Positions 8,594 through 19,067 of a stretch of DNA of 64,000 nucleotides are shown here, piece after piece (within the stretch, counting starts at the first letter, position 1; each line of letters begins with the position of its first letter). The notes beneath the pieces were generated by a model that was not told where the DNA came from, searched no databases, and was given only the letters and a program-made list of their open reading frames with translations. Position numbers and translations under genes: made by a program. Source of the DNA: Methylobacterium brachiatum (lineage in GTDB: Bacteria; Pseudomonadota; Alphaproteobacteria; Rhizobiales; Beijerinckiaceae); assembly GCF_020523825.1 (NCBI RefSeq), contig NZ_JAJALK010000014.1, forward strand, positions 1-64,000, given 5' to 3'.

Positions 8594-9583
8594 GTGGCCG
8601 GGCCGGATCGCGCCTCCGAGGAGGGGCTGATCGCCCGCTACTTCGCCCCCCTGGCGGGGCCGGGGGCGGACGGGCTGCGGGACGATGCCGCGACCCTGAC
8701 CCCGACCCCCGGGCACGATCTCGTGGTCACCGCCGACGCGGTGGTGGCCGGGATCCACTACTTCTCCGACGATCCCCCGGACTCGATCGCCCGCAAGGCG
8801 CTCGGGGTGAACCTGTCCGACATCGCCGCCAAGGGCGCGGTGCCGCGGGGCTTCCTGCTGACCCTGGCGCTGCCCGACGACTGGACGGAGGCCTGGCTCG
8901 CGGGCTTCTCCGAGGGGCTCGGGGCGGCGGCGGCCGAGGCCGGCTGCCCGCTGCTCGGCGGCGACACGGTGCGGTCCGGCGGGCCGGCCTTGATCGGGGT
9001 CACCGCGTTCGGCGAGGTGCCGTCCGGCGGCATCGTCCGGCGCGGCACCGCGCAGGTCGGCGACCGGATCTGCGTCAGCGGCACGATCGGCGACGCCGCG
9101 CTCGGGCTGCGCCTGCGCCTGGAGCCGGAGGCGGCCTGGGCGACCTCCCTCGATCCGGCGCAGCAGGCGTTGCTGGCCGACCGCTACCTGCATCCGCGCC
9201 CGCGCCTCGCCTTGGCGGCCGCGATCCGCCGTCACGCCTCGGCCGCGATGGACGTGTCGGACGGGCTCGCCGGCGACCTCGCCAAGATGCTGGGCGCCGG
9301 CCGGACCGCCCGGATCGGGGCTGTGCCGCTCTCGGAGGCCGCCGCCCGGGCGCGGGACGCGGAGCCCGGCCTGATCGAGCCGATCCTGACCGGCGGCGAC
9401 GATTACGAAATTCTCTGCACGGTCGCCCCGGAAACCCTCGACGCCCTCCTCGCCGAGGCGGCGCAGGCCGGGATCCCGCTCACCGCCATCGGCACCGTCA
9501 CCTCAGGCGACGGCCCGCCCGGCTTCGAAATGGGCGACGGCACCGCGCGCGTGTTCGCGGCTGGGGCGTTCAGCCACTTCTGA
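8594..9583 (+). CDS. thiL: Thiamine-monophosphate kinase
   Basis: 329 residues from a GTG three bases after the nusB stop. ThiL features: DDAA near residue 29, VVTADAVVAGIHY with the Mg-binding Asp, GVNLSDIAAKGA, GGDTV, and SAAMDVSDGLAGDL near the middle, with GGDDYEIL in the C-terminal half. It phosphorylates thiamine monophosphate to thiamine diphosphate, which DXS also uses. Its 3' end overlaps a convergent hypothetical gene by about 80 bases. Confidence 0.95.
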   Translation: MAGPDRASEEGLIARYFAPLAGPGADGLRDDAATLTPTPGHDLVVTADAVVAGIHYFSDDPPDSIARKALGVNLSDIAAKGAVPRGFLLTLALPDDWTEAWLAGFSEGLGAAAAEAGCPLLGGDTVRSGGPALIGVTAFGEVPSGGIVRRGTAQVGDRICVSGTIGDAALGLRLRLEPEAAWATSLDPAQQALLADRYLHPRPRLALAAAIRRHASAAMDVSDGLAGDLAKMLGAGRTARIGAVPLSEAAARARDAEPGLIEPILTGGDDYEILCTVAPETLDALLAEAAQAGIPLTAIGTVTSGDGPPGFEMGDGTARVFAAGAFSHF

Positions 9584-9904
9584 GGCGGGGCCCGGGCTGG
9601 TCCGGCCGAGGACGATGTGGGTCACGCCCTCGGGCTGGCGGCCGATCTGGCGGCGGACCTCGTCCATTATCCCGGCGGCCACGATCGGCATCCACAGGGC
9701 CAGGTCGCCGGGCGTCAGCGCGGAGCGGCCGGTCAGCGCCTCCTCCGGGCGGGGCGGCGTCGAGAGGGCCCGCTGCAGGATGTGCAGCAGCTCGCCCTGG
9801 ATCGCCTCCGGCTGGGCCGCGACCCGCTCGGCGATCAGGAAATGCACCGCTCCGGTCAACACCTCGATCGTCGCCGCCAGCTTGGCGACTTGGTCGCTGC
9901 TCAT
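9503..9904 (-). CDS. Hypothetical protein convergent with thiL
   Basis: 133 residues from the ATG at 9904 (upstream ATGs at 9919 and 9928 are alternatives). The N-terminal two thirds form plausible helices (SSDQVAKLAATIEVLTG, HFLIAERVAAQPEAIQ, LALWMPIVAAGIMDEV); the last 27 residues, which overlap thiL, are Arg/Glu/Ala-rich and may not be selected. Two short palindromes just upstream (9919-9930 and 9951-9965) could be its promoter or operator. No family recognised. Confidence 0.5.
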   Translation of the reverse strand: MSSDQVAKLAATIEVLTGAVHFLIAERVAAQPEAIQGELLHILQRALSTPPRPEEALTGRSALTPGDLALWMPIVAAGIMDEVRRQIGRQPEGVTHIVLGRTSPGPASEVAERPSREHARGAVAHFEAGRAVA

Positions 9905-9918
9905 GTCCAGCCCCATCC

Positions 9919-9965
9919 GGTTATACAACCGAAAGTAGAACGCCGTATGGTTAACCGCGGGTTAA
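9919..9965. promoter_or_regulatory. Pair of short palindromes in the hppA/hypothetical intergenic region
   Basis: GGTTATACAACC (9919-9930) and TTAACCGCGGGTTAA (9951-9965) are near-perfect dyads 20 bases apart in an AT-richer patch between divergent genes. They are candidate regulator half-sites or an upstream promoter of the leftward hypothetical gene; no regulator can be named. Confidence 0.3.
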
Positions 9966-10386
9966 GCCCCGCGATCCGGCGACGAATCCGGTCCCATCGG
10001 CAGCCATCCCCTCGACGAGAGGAGGCCGCGCGATCCGCGTCCCGTCGCAGAGCCTTCGCAGCAAAGCCGCGCCGTTCATCAATGCAGTGCAGCATTCGCA
10101 TGCCGCAGTGCCAACAACATCAGATGCGGCGTTTGCGCTCACCGGCGAAGTTTGGCAACTAGAGGCGGATCTATCACGCCATGATCGGTCCGATTCTAAT
10201 CCTCTGCCGAGACGCGTCCACGTCGCCGAACCGGTCACCCTGTCGGCAATGGTCGCGCCAAGACGAACCTTTGGGAAGGAATGCCCCGAATCGAGCGCCA
10301 CGTCCCATGACCGTCTCCGGGCGGTCAAGCTCGACACCAATCACAAGCCCCCGCCAGGCACGATAAAAACAAGGACGGTAGAGAGC
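9966..10386 (+). other. Long leader/intergenic region before hppA
   Basis: About 420 bases with no supportable gene. The frame of hppA is open upstream for 300 bases, but this stretch lacks membrane character and the family start lies at 10387, so I treat it as untranslated. It probably holds the hppA promoter; I see no recognisable riboswitch. AGAGAG precedes the ATG directly. Confidence 0.5.
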
Positions 10387-12531
<2,145 letters not shown>

Positions 12532-12546
12532 TCCCGCCCGCACCCC

Positions 12547-12592
12547 CATCCTGAATTCCGAGGCGTCCGCTGTGCTTCGGCTCTTCAGGATG
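12547..12592. repeat. Dispersed palindrome type A, copy 1
   Basis: CATCCTGA (12547-12554) and TCAGGATG (12585-12592) form the arms, with complementary flanks and a GC-rich centre. The same outer arms occur at 29.36 and 29.98-30.09 kb. It lies between the convergent ends of hppA and the DUF177 gene, so it may act as a two-way transcription stop. Confidence 0.7.
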
Positions 12593-12670
12593 AGGGGGGC
12601 GGGGGTGAAACCGTCGCCCGCGCCCTCGTCACCAACCCGGGGACCCGAGCGCGGCGCGGATCGGCCCGCC

Positions 12671-13186
12671 TCACCCCTCCCCGTCGCGGAGCCGGCGCAG
12701 CGCGTCGAAGGGGCCGGCATCCTCGCCGACCACCACGGGCTCGAAGGCGATGCCGGGCTTGCGCGGATAGGGGTCGAGGCCCAGCGCCAGGAACTCGGCG
12801 GTGAGCGCGCCGAAATCGATCCGGCCGCCGATCAGCGGATCGGGCACCTCGACATCCTCGGCGTCCGTACCGGCGAGCTGGTCGGTATCGGTGAACACCA
12901 CCTCCACCGGCTCGCGGACCGGCCCCTCGAACGGCTCGAGGCTGACCGTGCAGATCTGCGTCACCACGGCCTCGACCGTGCCGGTCACGGTCATCCGGTT
13001 GGTCGAGCCCGAGATCTCGAATCGCCCGACGAAGTCGCGGATGGCGAGAATCTTGAAGTCGGCGGCGAGCGCCGTGCATTCGGCCGGGCTCGCCTCGACG
13101 GTGACGGCGCCCCGGCCCTGCGGCAGGCGCTCGACATTGACCCAGCGCGCGAGCGGCCCGCTCTCCGGGCCCGTACGGTGTCTCAT
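12671..13186 (-). CDS. DUF177 (YceD-like) protein
   Basis: 171 residues. Alphaproteobacterial DUF177 features: N-terminal WVNVERLP, a middle CTVSLEPFEGPVREPVEV, then an acidic EDVEVPDPL before IDFGALTAEFLALGLDPYPRK, and GPFDALRRL at the C-terminus. In bacteria with the rpmF-linked gene the family is tied to 23S rRNA metabolism. Its start overlaps the stop of the CBP3-like chaperone gene (ATGA, 13183-13186), a pairing conserved next to omlA/bamE in Rhizobiales. Confidence 0.88.
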   Translation of the reverse strand: MRHRTGPESGPLARWVNVERLPQGRGAVTVEASPAECTALAADFKILAIRDFVGRFEISGSTNRMTVTGTVEAVVTQICTVSLEPFEGPVREPVEVVFTDTDQLAGTDAEDVEVPDPLIGGRIDFGALTAEFLALGLDPYPRKPGIAFEPVVVGEDAGPFDALRRLRDGEG

Positions 13187-13740
13187 ATCCTGTCTCCGGT
13201 CGGGGCCGGCGCGAAGGCGTCCGGCTCCGGGAAGGGCGGCCCGGCAGCGAGCAGCCCGTCGAGGTGTTCCGTCGCCAGCGCCGCGTCGGCCGCCAGCACG
13301 TAGGCGGCGAGGCCCGCCGCGTCACCCTCCCCGCCGAGGACGTTGCGGGCGAGCACGACGGCGAGGGCGGCGGCGTCGCCGGCATCCAGCGCCGCGTCGT
13401 AGCCCGTGGCCCGGCCGTAGAAGGCGGCGCCGAGCTTCTTCATCCGCTTGCCGACGCCCATATCGCCGACGCCGAGCTCGCGCAAAGACGCGTCGAGCTG
13501 GGTGAAGACCGAATTCACCAGATCCTGCGCCACGTCGGCGGCGGGGGCCGGCAGCCGGTTGAGCCGGCGCAGGACCAGGATCACGTGCAGGCACAGGGCC
13601 TCGAACCGGCCCTCGACCGTGTCGGGCACGGCGAGCCGCGTGTACAGGCCCGGCTGCCGCGCCGCCGCGCTGATGGCCGTGTGCAGCCCCTCGACGGCCC
13701 GCCGCCGGGCGTTGTCGCGACGGAACAGCCCGGCGATCAT
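13183..13740 (-). CDS. Ubiquinol-cytochrome c chaperone (CBP3-like) family protein
   Basis: 185 residues from the ATG at 13740. The family pattern is seen: LHTAISAAARQPGLYTRLAVPDTVEGRFE, LVNSVFTQLDASLRELGVGD and KRMKKLGAAFYGR. Mitochondrial CBP3 helps assemble cytochrome bc1; the bacterial protein is presumed to do the same or a related job. It is coupled to DUF177 and divergent from bamE across about 190 bases, so the two transcripts share a promoter region. Confidence 0.88.
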   Translation of the reverse strand: MIAGLFRRDNARRRAVEGLHTAISAAARQPGLYTRLAVPDTVEGRFEALCLHVILVLRRLNRLPAPAADVAQDLVNSVFTQLDASLRELGVGDMGVGKRMKKLGAAFYGRATGYDAALDAGDAAALAVVLARNVLGGEGDAAGLAAYVLAADAALATEHLDGLLAAGPPFPEPDAFAPAPTGDRI

Positions 13741-13928
13741 CGGTGCCTCGCAGAGGGGAAAACCCGGCCGCGGCCGCGGTGGGTAGGCCGGCCCTGTGGC
13801 CAAGCTTGCCTTGTCAAAGCCATATCCCCGCGGTACGGCAACCCACGCCCAAGGCGCAAGCGCCGTCGGAGACATGGACCGGCGGCGGCCTGCGTCGCTC
13901 GTCCGTCAACACGCTCTCTGGGGGCCCG

Positions 13929-14426
13929 ATGCGGCGCCGTCTCGTCCAGTCCTTTGCGCGCCTCGCGCTGCTCGGCCTCACGGGCGCCGGCCTCGCCGGC
14001 TGCGTCGGCGAAGAGCTGCGCCACGGCTACCAGATCGACCAGGCGGCGCTCGCCACGATCAAGCCCGGCATGAGCCCCGAGCAGGTGCTGCAGATCCTCG
14101 GCACGCCGTCGACAGTCTCCACGGTGGGCAACAAGTCCTGGTATTACATCTCCCAGAACACCAGCCGGACGATCATGTTCCTGGGCGAGCAGGTCGAGGA
14201 CCAGAAGGTCACGGCGGTCTACTTCACCCCCGGCTTCAAGGTCGAGCGCGTGGCGCTCTACGGCCTGCAGGACGGCCGGGTGTTCGACTTCATCGAGCGC
14301 ACCACGCCGACCAGCGGCGCCGACCGGGCCTTCCTCAGCCAGCTGTTCCGCGGCCTGACCCGCTACGAGCCGTTCGGCACCGGCAAGGGCACCAGCGTCG
14401 TCCCGGGCGCCAACCGCGGCCTCTGA
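13929..14426 (+). CDS. bamE: Outer membrane protein assembly factor BamE (SmpA/OmlA) lipoprotein
   Basis: 165 residues. Start at 13929 gives an Arg-rich n-region and lipobox LAGC with lipidated Cys25. The SmpA/OmlA domain follows: KPGMSPEQVLQILGTPS, SWYYISQNTSR, VYFTPGFKVERVA. BamE is a small outer-membrane lipoprotein of the BAM beta-barrel assembly machine. In other Rhizobiales plsX normally follows; here about 4.6 kb separates them. Confidence 0.92.
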   Translation: MRRRLVQSFARLALLGLTGAGLAGCVGEELRHGYQIDQAALATIKPGMSPEQVLQILGTPSTVSTVGNKSWYYISQNTSRTIMFLGEQVEDQKVTAVYFTPGFKVERVALYGLQDGRVFDFIERTTPTSGADRAFLSQLFRGLTRYEPFGTGKGTSVVPGANRGL

Positions 14427-14435
14427 ACACAAGCC

Positions 14436-14494
14436 GGGGGTTTCCGCAGGGCTCAGCCCTGCACCCGCAAAAGGTCGGGGACCTTTTGAAACCC
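14436..14494. repeat. Modular palindromic repeat type B, copy 1 (short form)
   Basis: Two hairpin modules: GCAGGGC/GCCCTGC (14446-14462) and CAAAAGGTC/GACCTTTTG (14468-14488), framed by GGGTTTC and GAAACCC. The middle GGGGC-TCC-GCCCC module and the AAAGGGC module of the full copies at 44.5, 53.0 and 60.7 kb are missing. It separates the convergent genes bamE and the HAD phosphatase. Confidence 0.8.
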
Positions 14495-14503
14495 CGACCT
14501 GTG

Positions 14504-15166
14504 TCAGGCCTGTTCGGGCCCGCGCAGCAGGCCCGTGATCTCGGCCGGCTCGGCGAAGAGATGGTCCGGGCCGAGCGCCGCCAGCGCGCCGGCATCGGTG
14601 TAGCCCCAGGCCACCGCCCCGAACGGGCAGCCGAGCGCCCGCGCGGCCTCGAAATCCCGCACCTCGTCACCGATGCACAGGGCCCGTTCCGGCGGAACGC
14701 CGCGGCGCGTCAGGAGCGCCCGGAGCCGCTGCGCCTTGCCGAACAGCGAGGCGCCGCAGGCATAGGCGTCGATCCGGCCGGCATTCTCGGGGCCGAGCAC
14801 CCGGCGGACCGTATCGGCGCGGTTCGACGACAGGATCGCCAGCGGCACCCCGGCCTCCTGCACGCCGGCCAGCATCGCCGGCACCCCGGAAAACAGCGTG
14901 ATCTGGGCCGCGTCGCGGGCGGCGAGCGCGTGCATGTGGCGGGCGATGAAGGGCAGCTTCCAACGCGGGATGCCGAGATGGGCCACGATCGCCCGGGCGC
15001 CCTGAAGCCGCAGCGCATCGACCTCGTGAGCCTCGACCCGGCGGAAGCGGTAGCGGTCGGCGACGCCGTTCAGGACTGAGCAGAACCAGGCGAAGCTGTC
15101 GGCGAGCGTGCCGTCGAAATCGAGCACGACGAGAGAGGGCCCGGCCTCGCCGGGGCGGCGCGCCAT
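14504..15166 (-). CDS. HAD-family hydrolase (phosphoglycolate phosphatase-like)
   Basis: 220 residues. HAD motif I DFDGTLAD (Asp16, Asp18), motif II LSSNRAD, motif III lysine in GKAQRL, and motif IV CIGDEVRDFEAA are all present; the helical cap lies at about 25-90. The order resembles Gph/PGP or beta-phosphoglucomutase-like enzymes. The substrate is unknown. It begins two bases before the end of the kinase gene's 3' flank (the kinase stop is at 15168), so the kinase and phosphatase are probably cotranscribed leftward. Confidence 0.87.
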   Translation of the reverse strand: MARRPGEAGPSLVVLDFDGTLADSFAWFCSVLNGVADRYRFRRVEAHEVDALRLQGARAIVAHLGIPRWKLPFIARHMHALAARDAAQITLFSGVPAMLAGVQEAGVPLAILSSNRADTVRRVLGPENAGRIDAYACGASLFGKAQRLRALLTRRGVPPERALCIGDEVRDFEAARALGCPFGAVAWGYTDAGALAALGPDHLFAEPAEITGLLRGPEQA

Positions 15167-15167
15167 G

Positions 15168-17126
15168 TCAGTGGCGGAGATTCGCCAGCGGCATGCTGAG
15201 CCGCATCAGCAGGCCCTCCGGGGCCCAATCGTGCTCCAGCACGCCGTCGAGCTGGCCGGCGACGCTGCGCTCGGCCAGCACGGTGCCGAATCCCTGGCGG
15301 GAGGGTCTTCCCGTCACCGGGGGCCCGCCGGCCTCGGCCCAGGTGAGAGTGTAGCGCTCGCCGTCGCGCAGCCCGCTCAAGCTGACGCCGCCCTCCTTGG
15401 TGGAGAGCCCGCCATACTTCATCGCGTTGGTGGCCTGCTCGTGCATGATCAGCGCGAGCGCGGTGGCGGTGCGCTCGCCGATCTCGGCATCGTCGCCGGA
15501 GATCGCCACCCGGGCCCGGCCGCCCTCCTCGTAGGCGGCCATGATCAGGCGCATCAGCCCGAGCACGGTCTGGCCCGCGACCTCGGGGGCGCTGTCGGGG
15601 GAATGCGGGCGGACATATTCGTGGGCCCGGGCCAGGGCGCCGAGCCGCTCCCGGAAGGCGGAGGCGAACGGCTTGGCCGCCGGATCGCTGCGAGCGGTGA
15701 GCGCCGCCAGGCCGCCGACCACGGCGAAGATGTTCTTGATCCGGTGCGACAGTTCGCGGATCAGCAGGTCGCGAGCCTCCTCGGCGCGCTTGGCCTCGCG
15801 CAAATCCCGGGTGACGGTGGCGTAGCCGATCTCGGCGCCGGTCGGATCGCGCACCGGGAAGATGTTGTACAGGACCGCGACCGCCTCGCCCGTGCCGAAA
15901 TGCCGGAACGCGAGCTCGCCCTCCCAGTAGCCTTTCTGCTGCACCGCCGGCAGCACGGTCTCGGCCAGGACCCGGCGGCTCTCCGGGGAGAAGAAATCCT
16001 CCATCCGGTGCCGGCGGGCGGCGGCGAGGTCGGGCAGCCCGACCAGCGCCAGGGCGGCCTCGTTGAGATGCGTGACGGCGCCGCCCAGCGTGTAGAGGCC
16101 GATGAAATCCTTGGAGGCCTCCACGATGGCGGCGAGCTTGCGCGCCTCGGCCTCGGCCCGCTTCAGGTCGTCGATATCGGTGCAGGTGCCGAACCAGCGC
16201 TCGATCCGCCCCTCCGCGTCGCGGATCGGCATGGCCCGGCCCAGCGTCCACCGGTAGGCGCCGTCGCGATGGCGCAGGCGGTACTCGATCTCGTAGGGCT
16301 CGCCGGTCTCCAGCGAGTGGCGCCAGCGCGTCCAGGCCCGCTCCTGGTCGTCCGGGTGGAACACGTCGTTCCAGCCCTCGCCGTCGGTCGAGCCGTAGGG
16401 CATGCCGGTGAACTCGTACCAGCGGTCGTTGTAATAGTCGTGGAACCCGTCCGGCAGGGTGGTCCAGACCATCTGGGGCATCGCCGCGGTCATGACCCGG
16501 AAGCGGCGCTCGCTGGCGGCGAGCTCGGCCTCCCGGGCGGCGACCTGGGCGTGGGTCCGCCGGTATTCCAGCAGGGTCGAGATCTGGCGGGCCAGGGCGG
16601 TCAGGGTCGCGGTCTGGGCCGCGTCGAGCCCCTCGGGCCGCGGCGTCCGGTCGAGGACGCAGAGCGCCCCGAGCGGGATGCCCTGCGTGCCCCGGATCAC
16701 CGCCCCGGCGTAGAAGCGGAAGCCCGGGCCCCCGGTCACCAGCGGGTTGTCGATGGTCCGCGGGTCGTCGGCGAGATCCGGGATGATCAGGCTTTCGCCG
16801 GCCTCGATCGTGTGGGCGCAGACCGAGCAGTCGATCGGCAGCTCGCGCTTGCCCAGGCCGAATTCCGACTTGAACCATTGCCGCTCGGCATCGACCAGGC
16901 TGACCAGGGCCACCGGCGCCCGGCAGACATGGGCGGCGATCCGGACAAGGTCGTCGTAGAGCGGCTCGGGCTCGCTATCGAGGATGGCGAGGTCGTGCAG
17001 TTCCGCGAGCCGGTCCGCTCTGCTCCAGCGCCGGTCGGTCGGTTCGAAATCCGCGCGTGTATTGGGGGGCGGCGCATCCATGGTCTCGCGCTCAAATAGG
17101 CGCGTGACAGGCGGCTGCATAGGCAT
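15168..17126 (-). CDS. Sensor histidine kinase, GAF-PAS-PAS-HWE type
   Basis: 652 residues, no transmembrane segment, so cytoplasmic. Order: GAF domain about 55-190 (VALVSLVDAERQW, IDCSVCAHTIEAGE), PAS about 205-330 with a PAC end (WFGTCTDIDDLKRAE), second PAS about 340-455, then the phosphoacceptor helix ELSHRIKN with His461 and a divergent ATPase domain with MHEQATNAMKYG as the N-box. This is the HWE/HisKA_2 kinase class typical of alphaproteobacteria, often sensing light or redox. An ATG at 17081 (residue 16) is a good alternative start. No response regulator is nearby. Confidence 0.92.
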   Translation of the reverse strand: MPMQPPVTRLFERETMDAPPPNTRADFEPTDRRWSRADRLAELHDLAILDSEPEPLYDDLVRIAAHVCRAPVALVSLVDAERQWFKSEFGLGKRELPIDCSVCAHTIEAGESLIIPDLADDPRTIDNPLVTGGPGFRFYAGAVIRGTQGIPLGALCVLDRTPRPEGLDAAQTATLTALARQISTLLEYRRTHAQVAAREAELAASERRFRVMTAAMPQMVWTTLPDGFHDYYNDRWYEFTGMPYGSTDGEGWNDVFHPDDQERAWTRWRHSLETGEPYEIEYRLRHRDGAYRWTLGRAMPIRDAEGRIERWFGTCTDIDDLKRAEAEARKLAAIVEASKDFIGLYTLGGAVTHLNEAALALVGLPDLAAARRHRMEDFFSPESRRVLAETVLPAVQQKGYWEGELAFRHFGTGEAVAVLYNIFPVRDPTGAEIGYATVTRDLREAKRAEEARDLLIRELSHRIKNIFAVVGGLAALTARSDPAAKPFASAFRERLGALARAHEYVRPHSPDSAPEVAGQTVLGLMRLIMAAYEEGGRARVAISGDDAEIGERTATALALIMHEQATNAMKYGGLSTKEGGVSLSGLRDGERYTLTWAEAGGPPVTGRPSRQGFGTVLAERSVAGQLDGVLEHDWAPEGLLMRLSMPLANLRH

Positions 17127-17392
17127 CGCCGCAGATTAAGGTTTTCACGGTCCCGTTTCCGGGGCGCAGGGCAGCGTAATCCGACGTCGAGACCGGCGCA
17201 TCGGACCGGATCGGGCCGGCGCGCGTGAAACACTGCGAGCACCGGCGCGCCGGGACATAGGTGGCGGCCGCTCCCGTCCCTGCGCGCCAGAGAGGCGACG
17301 GCGGCGCAGGACGCGTCCTCGAAAACCATCGCTCCGCGACCACCGCGGTACCGGACCCCGTCGCGCGGGCTCCGGTACCACGTCGACCCGGA

Positions 17393-18484
17393 TCAGGCCG
17401 CCCGGGCTTCGTCCAGGGTCGGATAGTCGGTGTAGCCCTTCGGTCCCTGGCTGTACCAGGTCGCGGCCTCGTCCTTGGCGAGCGGCGCGCCCTTGGCGAT
17501 GCGCTCGACCAGGTCCGGGTTGGCGATATAGGTCCGGCCGAACGCGATCGCGTCGGCCTCGCCGGCATCCAGCACCTTCTGGCCGCTGATCCCGTCGTAA
17601 TCGGCGTTGAGGATCATCGGGTTGCGGAACACCTTGCGCATCGCCGGGGCGATCGGCGGGTGGTCGGCCTTACCGAAGGTCCCGTCCGGGCCGGGCTCGC
17701 GCATCTCCAGGAAGGCGATGCCGCTGTCGGCCAGCGCCTGGGCGGCGGCCACGAACAGGGGCTCCGGATCCGAATCGTTGCAGCCCTGGATTTCGCCGTT
17801 GGGCGACAGACGCACGCCGGTACGTTCCGGCCCGGCGACGCCCGCGACCGCCTCGGTCACCTCGCGCAGCAGCCGCACGCGATTCGCGATGGATCCGCCA
17901 TACTGATCGGTGCGGTGGTTGGTGCCGTCGCGCAGGAACTCGTCGATCAGGTAGCCGTTCGCGGCGTGGATCTGCACCCCGTCGAACCCGGCCGCGATGG
18001 CGTTGGCGGTGGCCCGCTCGTAATCGGCGAGCAGCCGCGGGATCTCGGCGACCTCCAGGGCCCGCGCCTCGGCATAGGGCTTCTTGCCGGAATAGGTGTG
18101 GGCCTGGTCCGGGGCCGTGGTGGCCGAGGCCGAGACCGGCTTGGCGCCCCCCAGGAAGTCCGGATGGACCAGGCGGCCCATATGCCAGATCTGGCAGACG
18201 ATCTTGCCGCCGCGATCGTGCACGGCCTTCACGATCGGCCGCCAGGCATCGACCTGTTGGTCGGACCAGATGCCCGGCGCGTAGGGCCAGCCCAGGCCTT
18301 CCTGGGAGATGCCGGTGGCCTCGGTGAGGATCAGGCCGGCGCCGGCGCGCTGGGCGTAATATTCGACCATGAGCGCGGTCGGGACATGCTCACGGGTGGC
18401 GCGGCCGCGGGTGAGCGGGGCCATGAAGATCCGGTTCTTCGCCTCGATGGCGCCGATGCGGATCGGGTCTAGCAGGGACGGCAT
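17393..18484 (-). CDS. nemA: Old Yellow Enzyme family alkene reductase (NemA-like)
   Basis: 363 residues. FMN and substrate residues are visible: APLTRGRA (22-29), QIWHMGR (98-104), His173 and Asn176 in QIHAANGYL with Tyr178 as the proton donor, and the C-terminal FGRTYIANPDL phosphate-binding loop. These flavoenzymes reduce activated C=C bonds or N-ethylmaleimide and nitrate esters with NADPH. It stands 266 bases from the kinase and has its own promoter space upstream. The gene name is by similarity to the NemA subgroup. Confidence 0.9.
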   Translation of the reverse strand: MPSLLDPIRIGAIEAKNRIFMAPLTRGRATREHVPTALMVEYYAQRAGAGLILTEATGISQEGLGWPYAPGIWSDQQVDAWRPIVKAVHDRGGKIVCQIWHMGRLVHPDFLGGAKPVSASATTAPDQAHTYSGKKPYAEARALEVAEIPRLLADYERATANAIAAGFDGVQIHAANGYLIDEFLRDGTNHRTDQYGGSIANRVRLLREVTEAVAGVAGPERTGVRLSPNGEIQGCNDSDPEPLFVAAAQALADSGIAFLEMREPGPDGTFGKADHPPIAPAMRKVFRNPMILNADYDGISGQKVLDAGEADAIAFGRTYIANPDLVERIAKGAPLAKDEAATWYSQGPKGYTDYPTLDEARAA

Positions 18485-19067
18485 GGAAACCTCGTGCTGG
18501 TGCGGCGGCGCCGCCCGTCAGTCAGACGCCGAGGTGGCGTCGCGGCGCGGTGATGCCAGGGTGCAGCGCAGCACCGGGGCGCGGTCCGTGCGCGAGCGCA
18601 CGTCTCAAGGGGGTGGGATCATCCTCGAGGTTTTGGAACTATGGGCGGGTGAGACTCGGCGGATCGGAGACGCCGAGGGCGAGCGCGCCATGCGATAGAG
18701 TGATATCGAAGGCCGACTGGCTGATACGCCGGTCTGGAAAGCCGATAGGATTCCGGACGTCCCATCCGCCGACTCATTCTGAGAAGCCGGAGCGTAGCGG
18801 AGGCCGCGAAGAAGCCGTCCGGGGACTCCATAGCCATCTGGTGACCCGCTGCGCGGGCGCCTCAGGATAAGGGGAGTGGAGGGGCGCGCCGGGGCCGGAT
18901 CCCCCCGCAAAGCTCCAGCCCCGCCCGCCCCGAAACAATTGCCCGACCCGACCGGCCCGATTTCATTTGCCCGGCGGGCCGGTATCGCTATGGTCCGCCG
19001 CGCTTGGCGGGCGGCTCTCGTCCGTTCCGCCGCCGTTCCCCCTGCCGAGACCGCGACCCGCAAAGAC
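18485..19067. other. Intergenic region between divergent nemA-like and plsX genes, with a degenerate repeat
   Basis: About 580 bases without a supportable gene; in-frame translations are arginine-rich in all frames. At 18770-18875 there is a decayed type A-like element (TCATTCTGAGAA ... GCGCCTCAGGATAAG) with remnants of the GAAGC/CGGAGCGTAGCGG inner arms. The plsX frame is open for about 190 bases upstream of its ATG, but the sequence there does not match the family. Confidence 0.5.
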
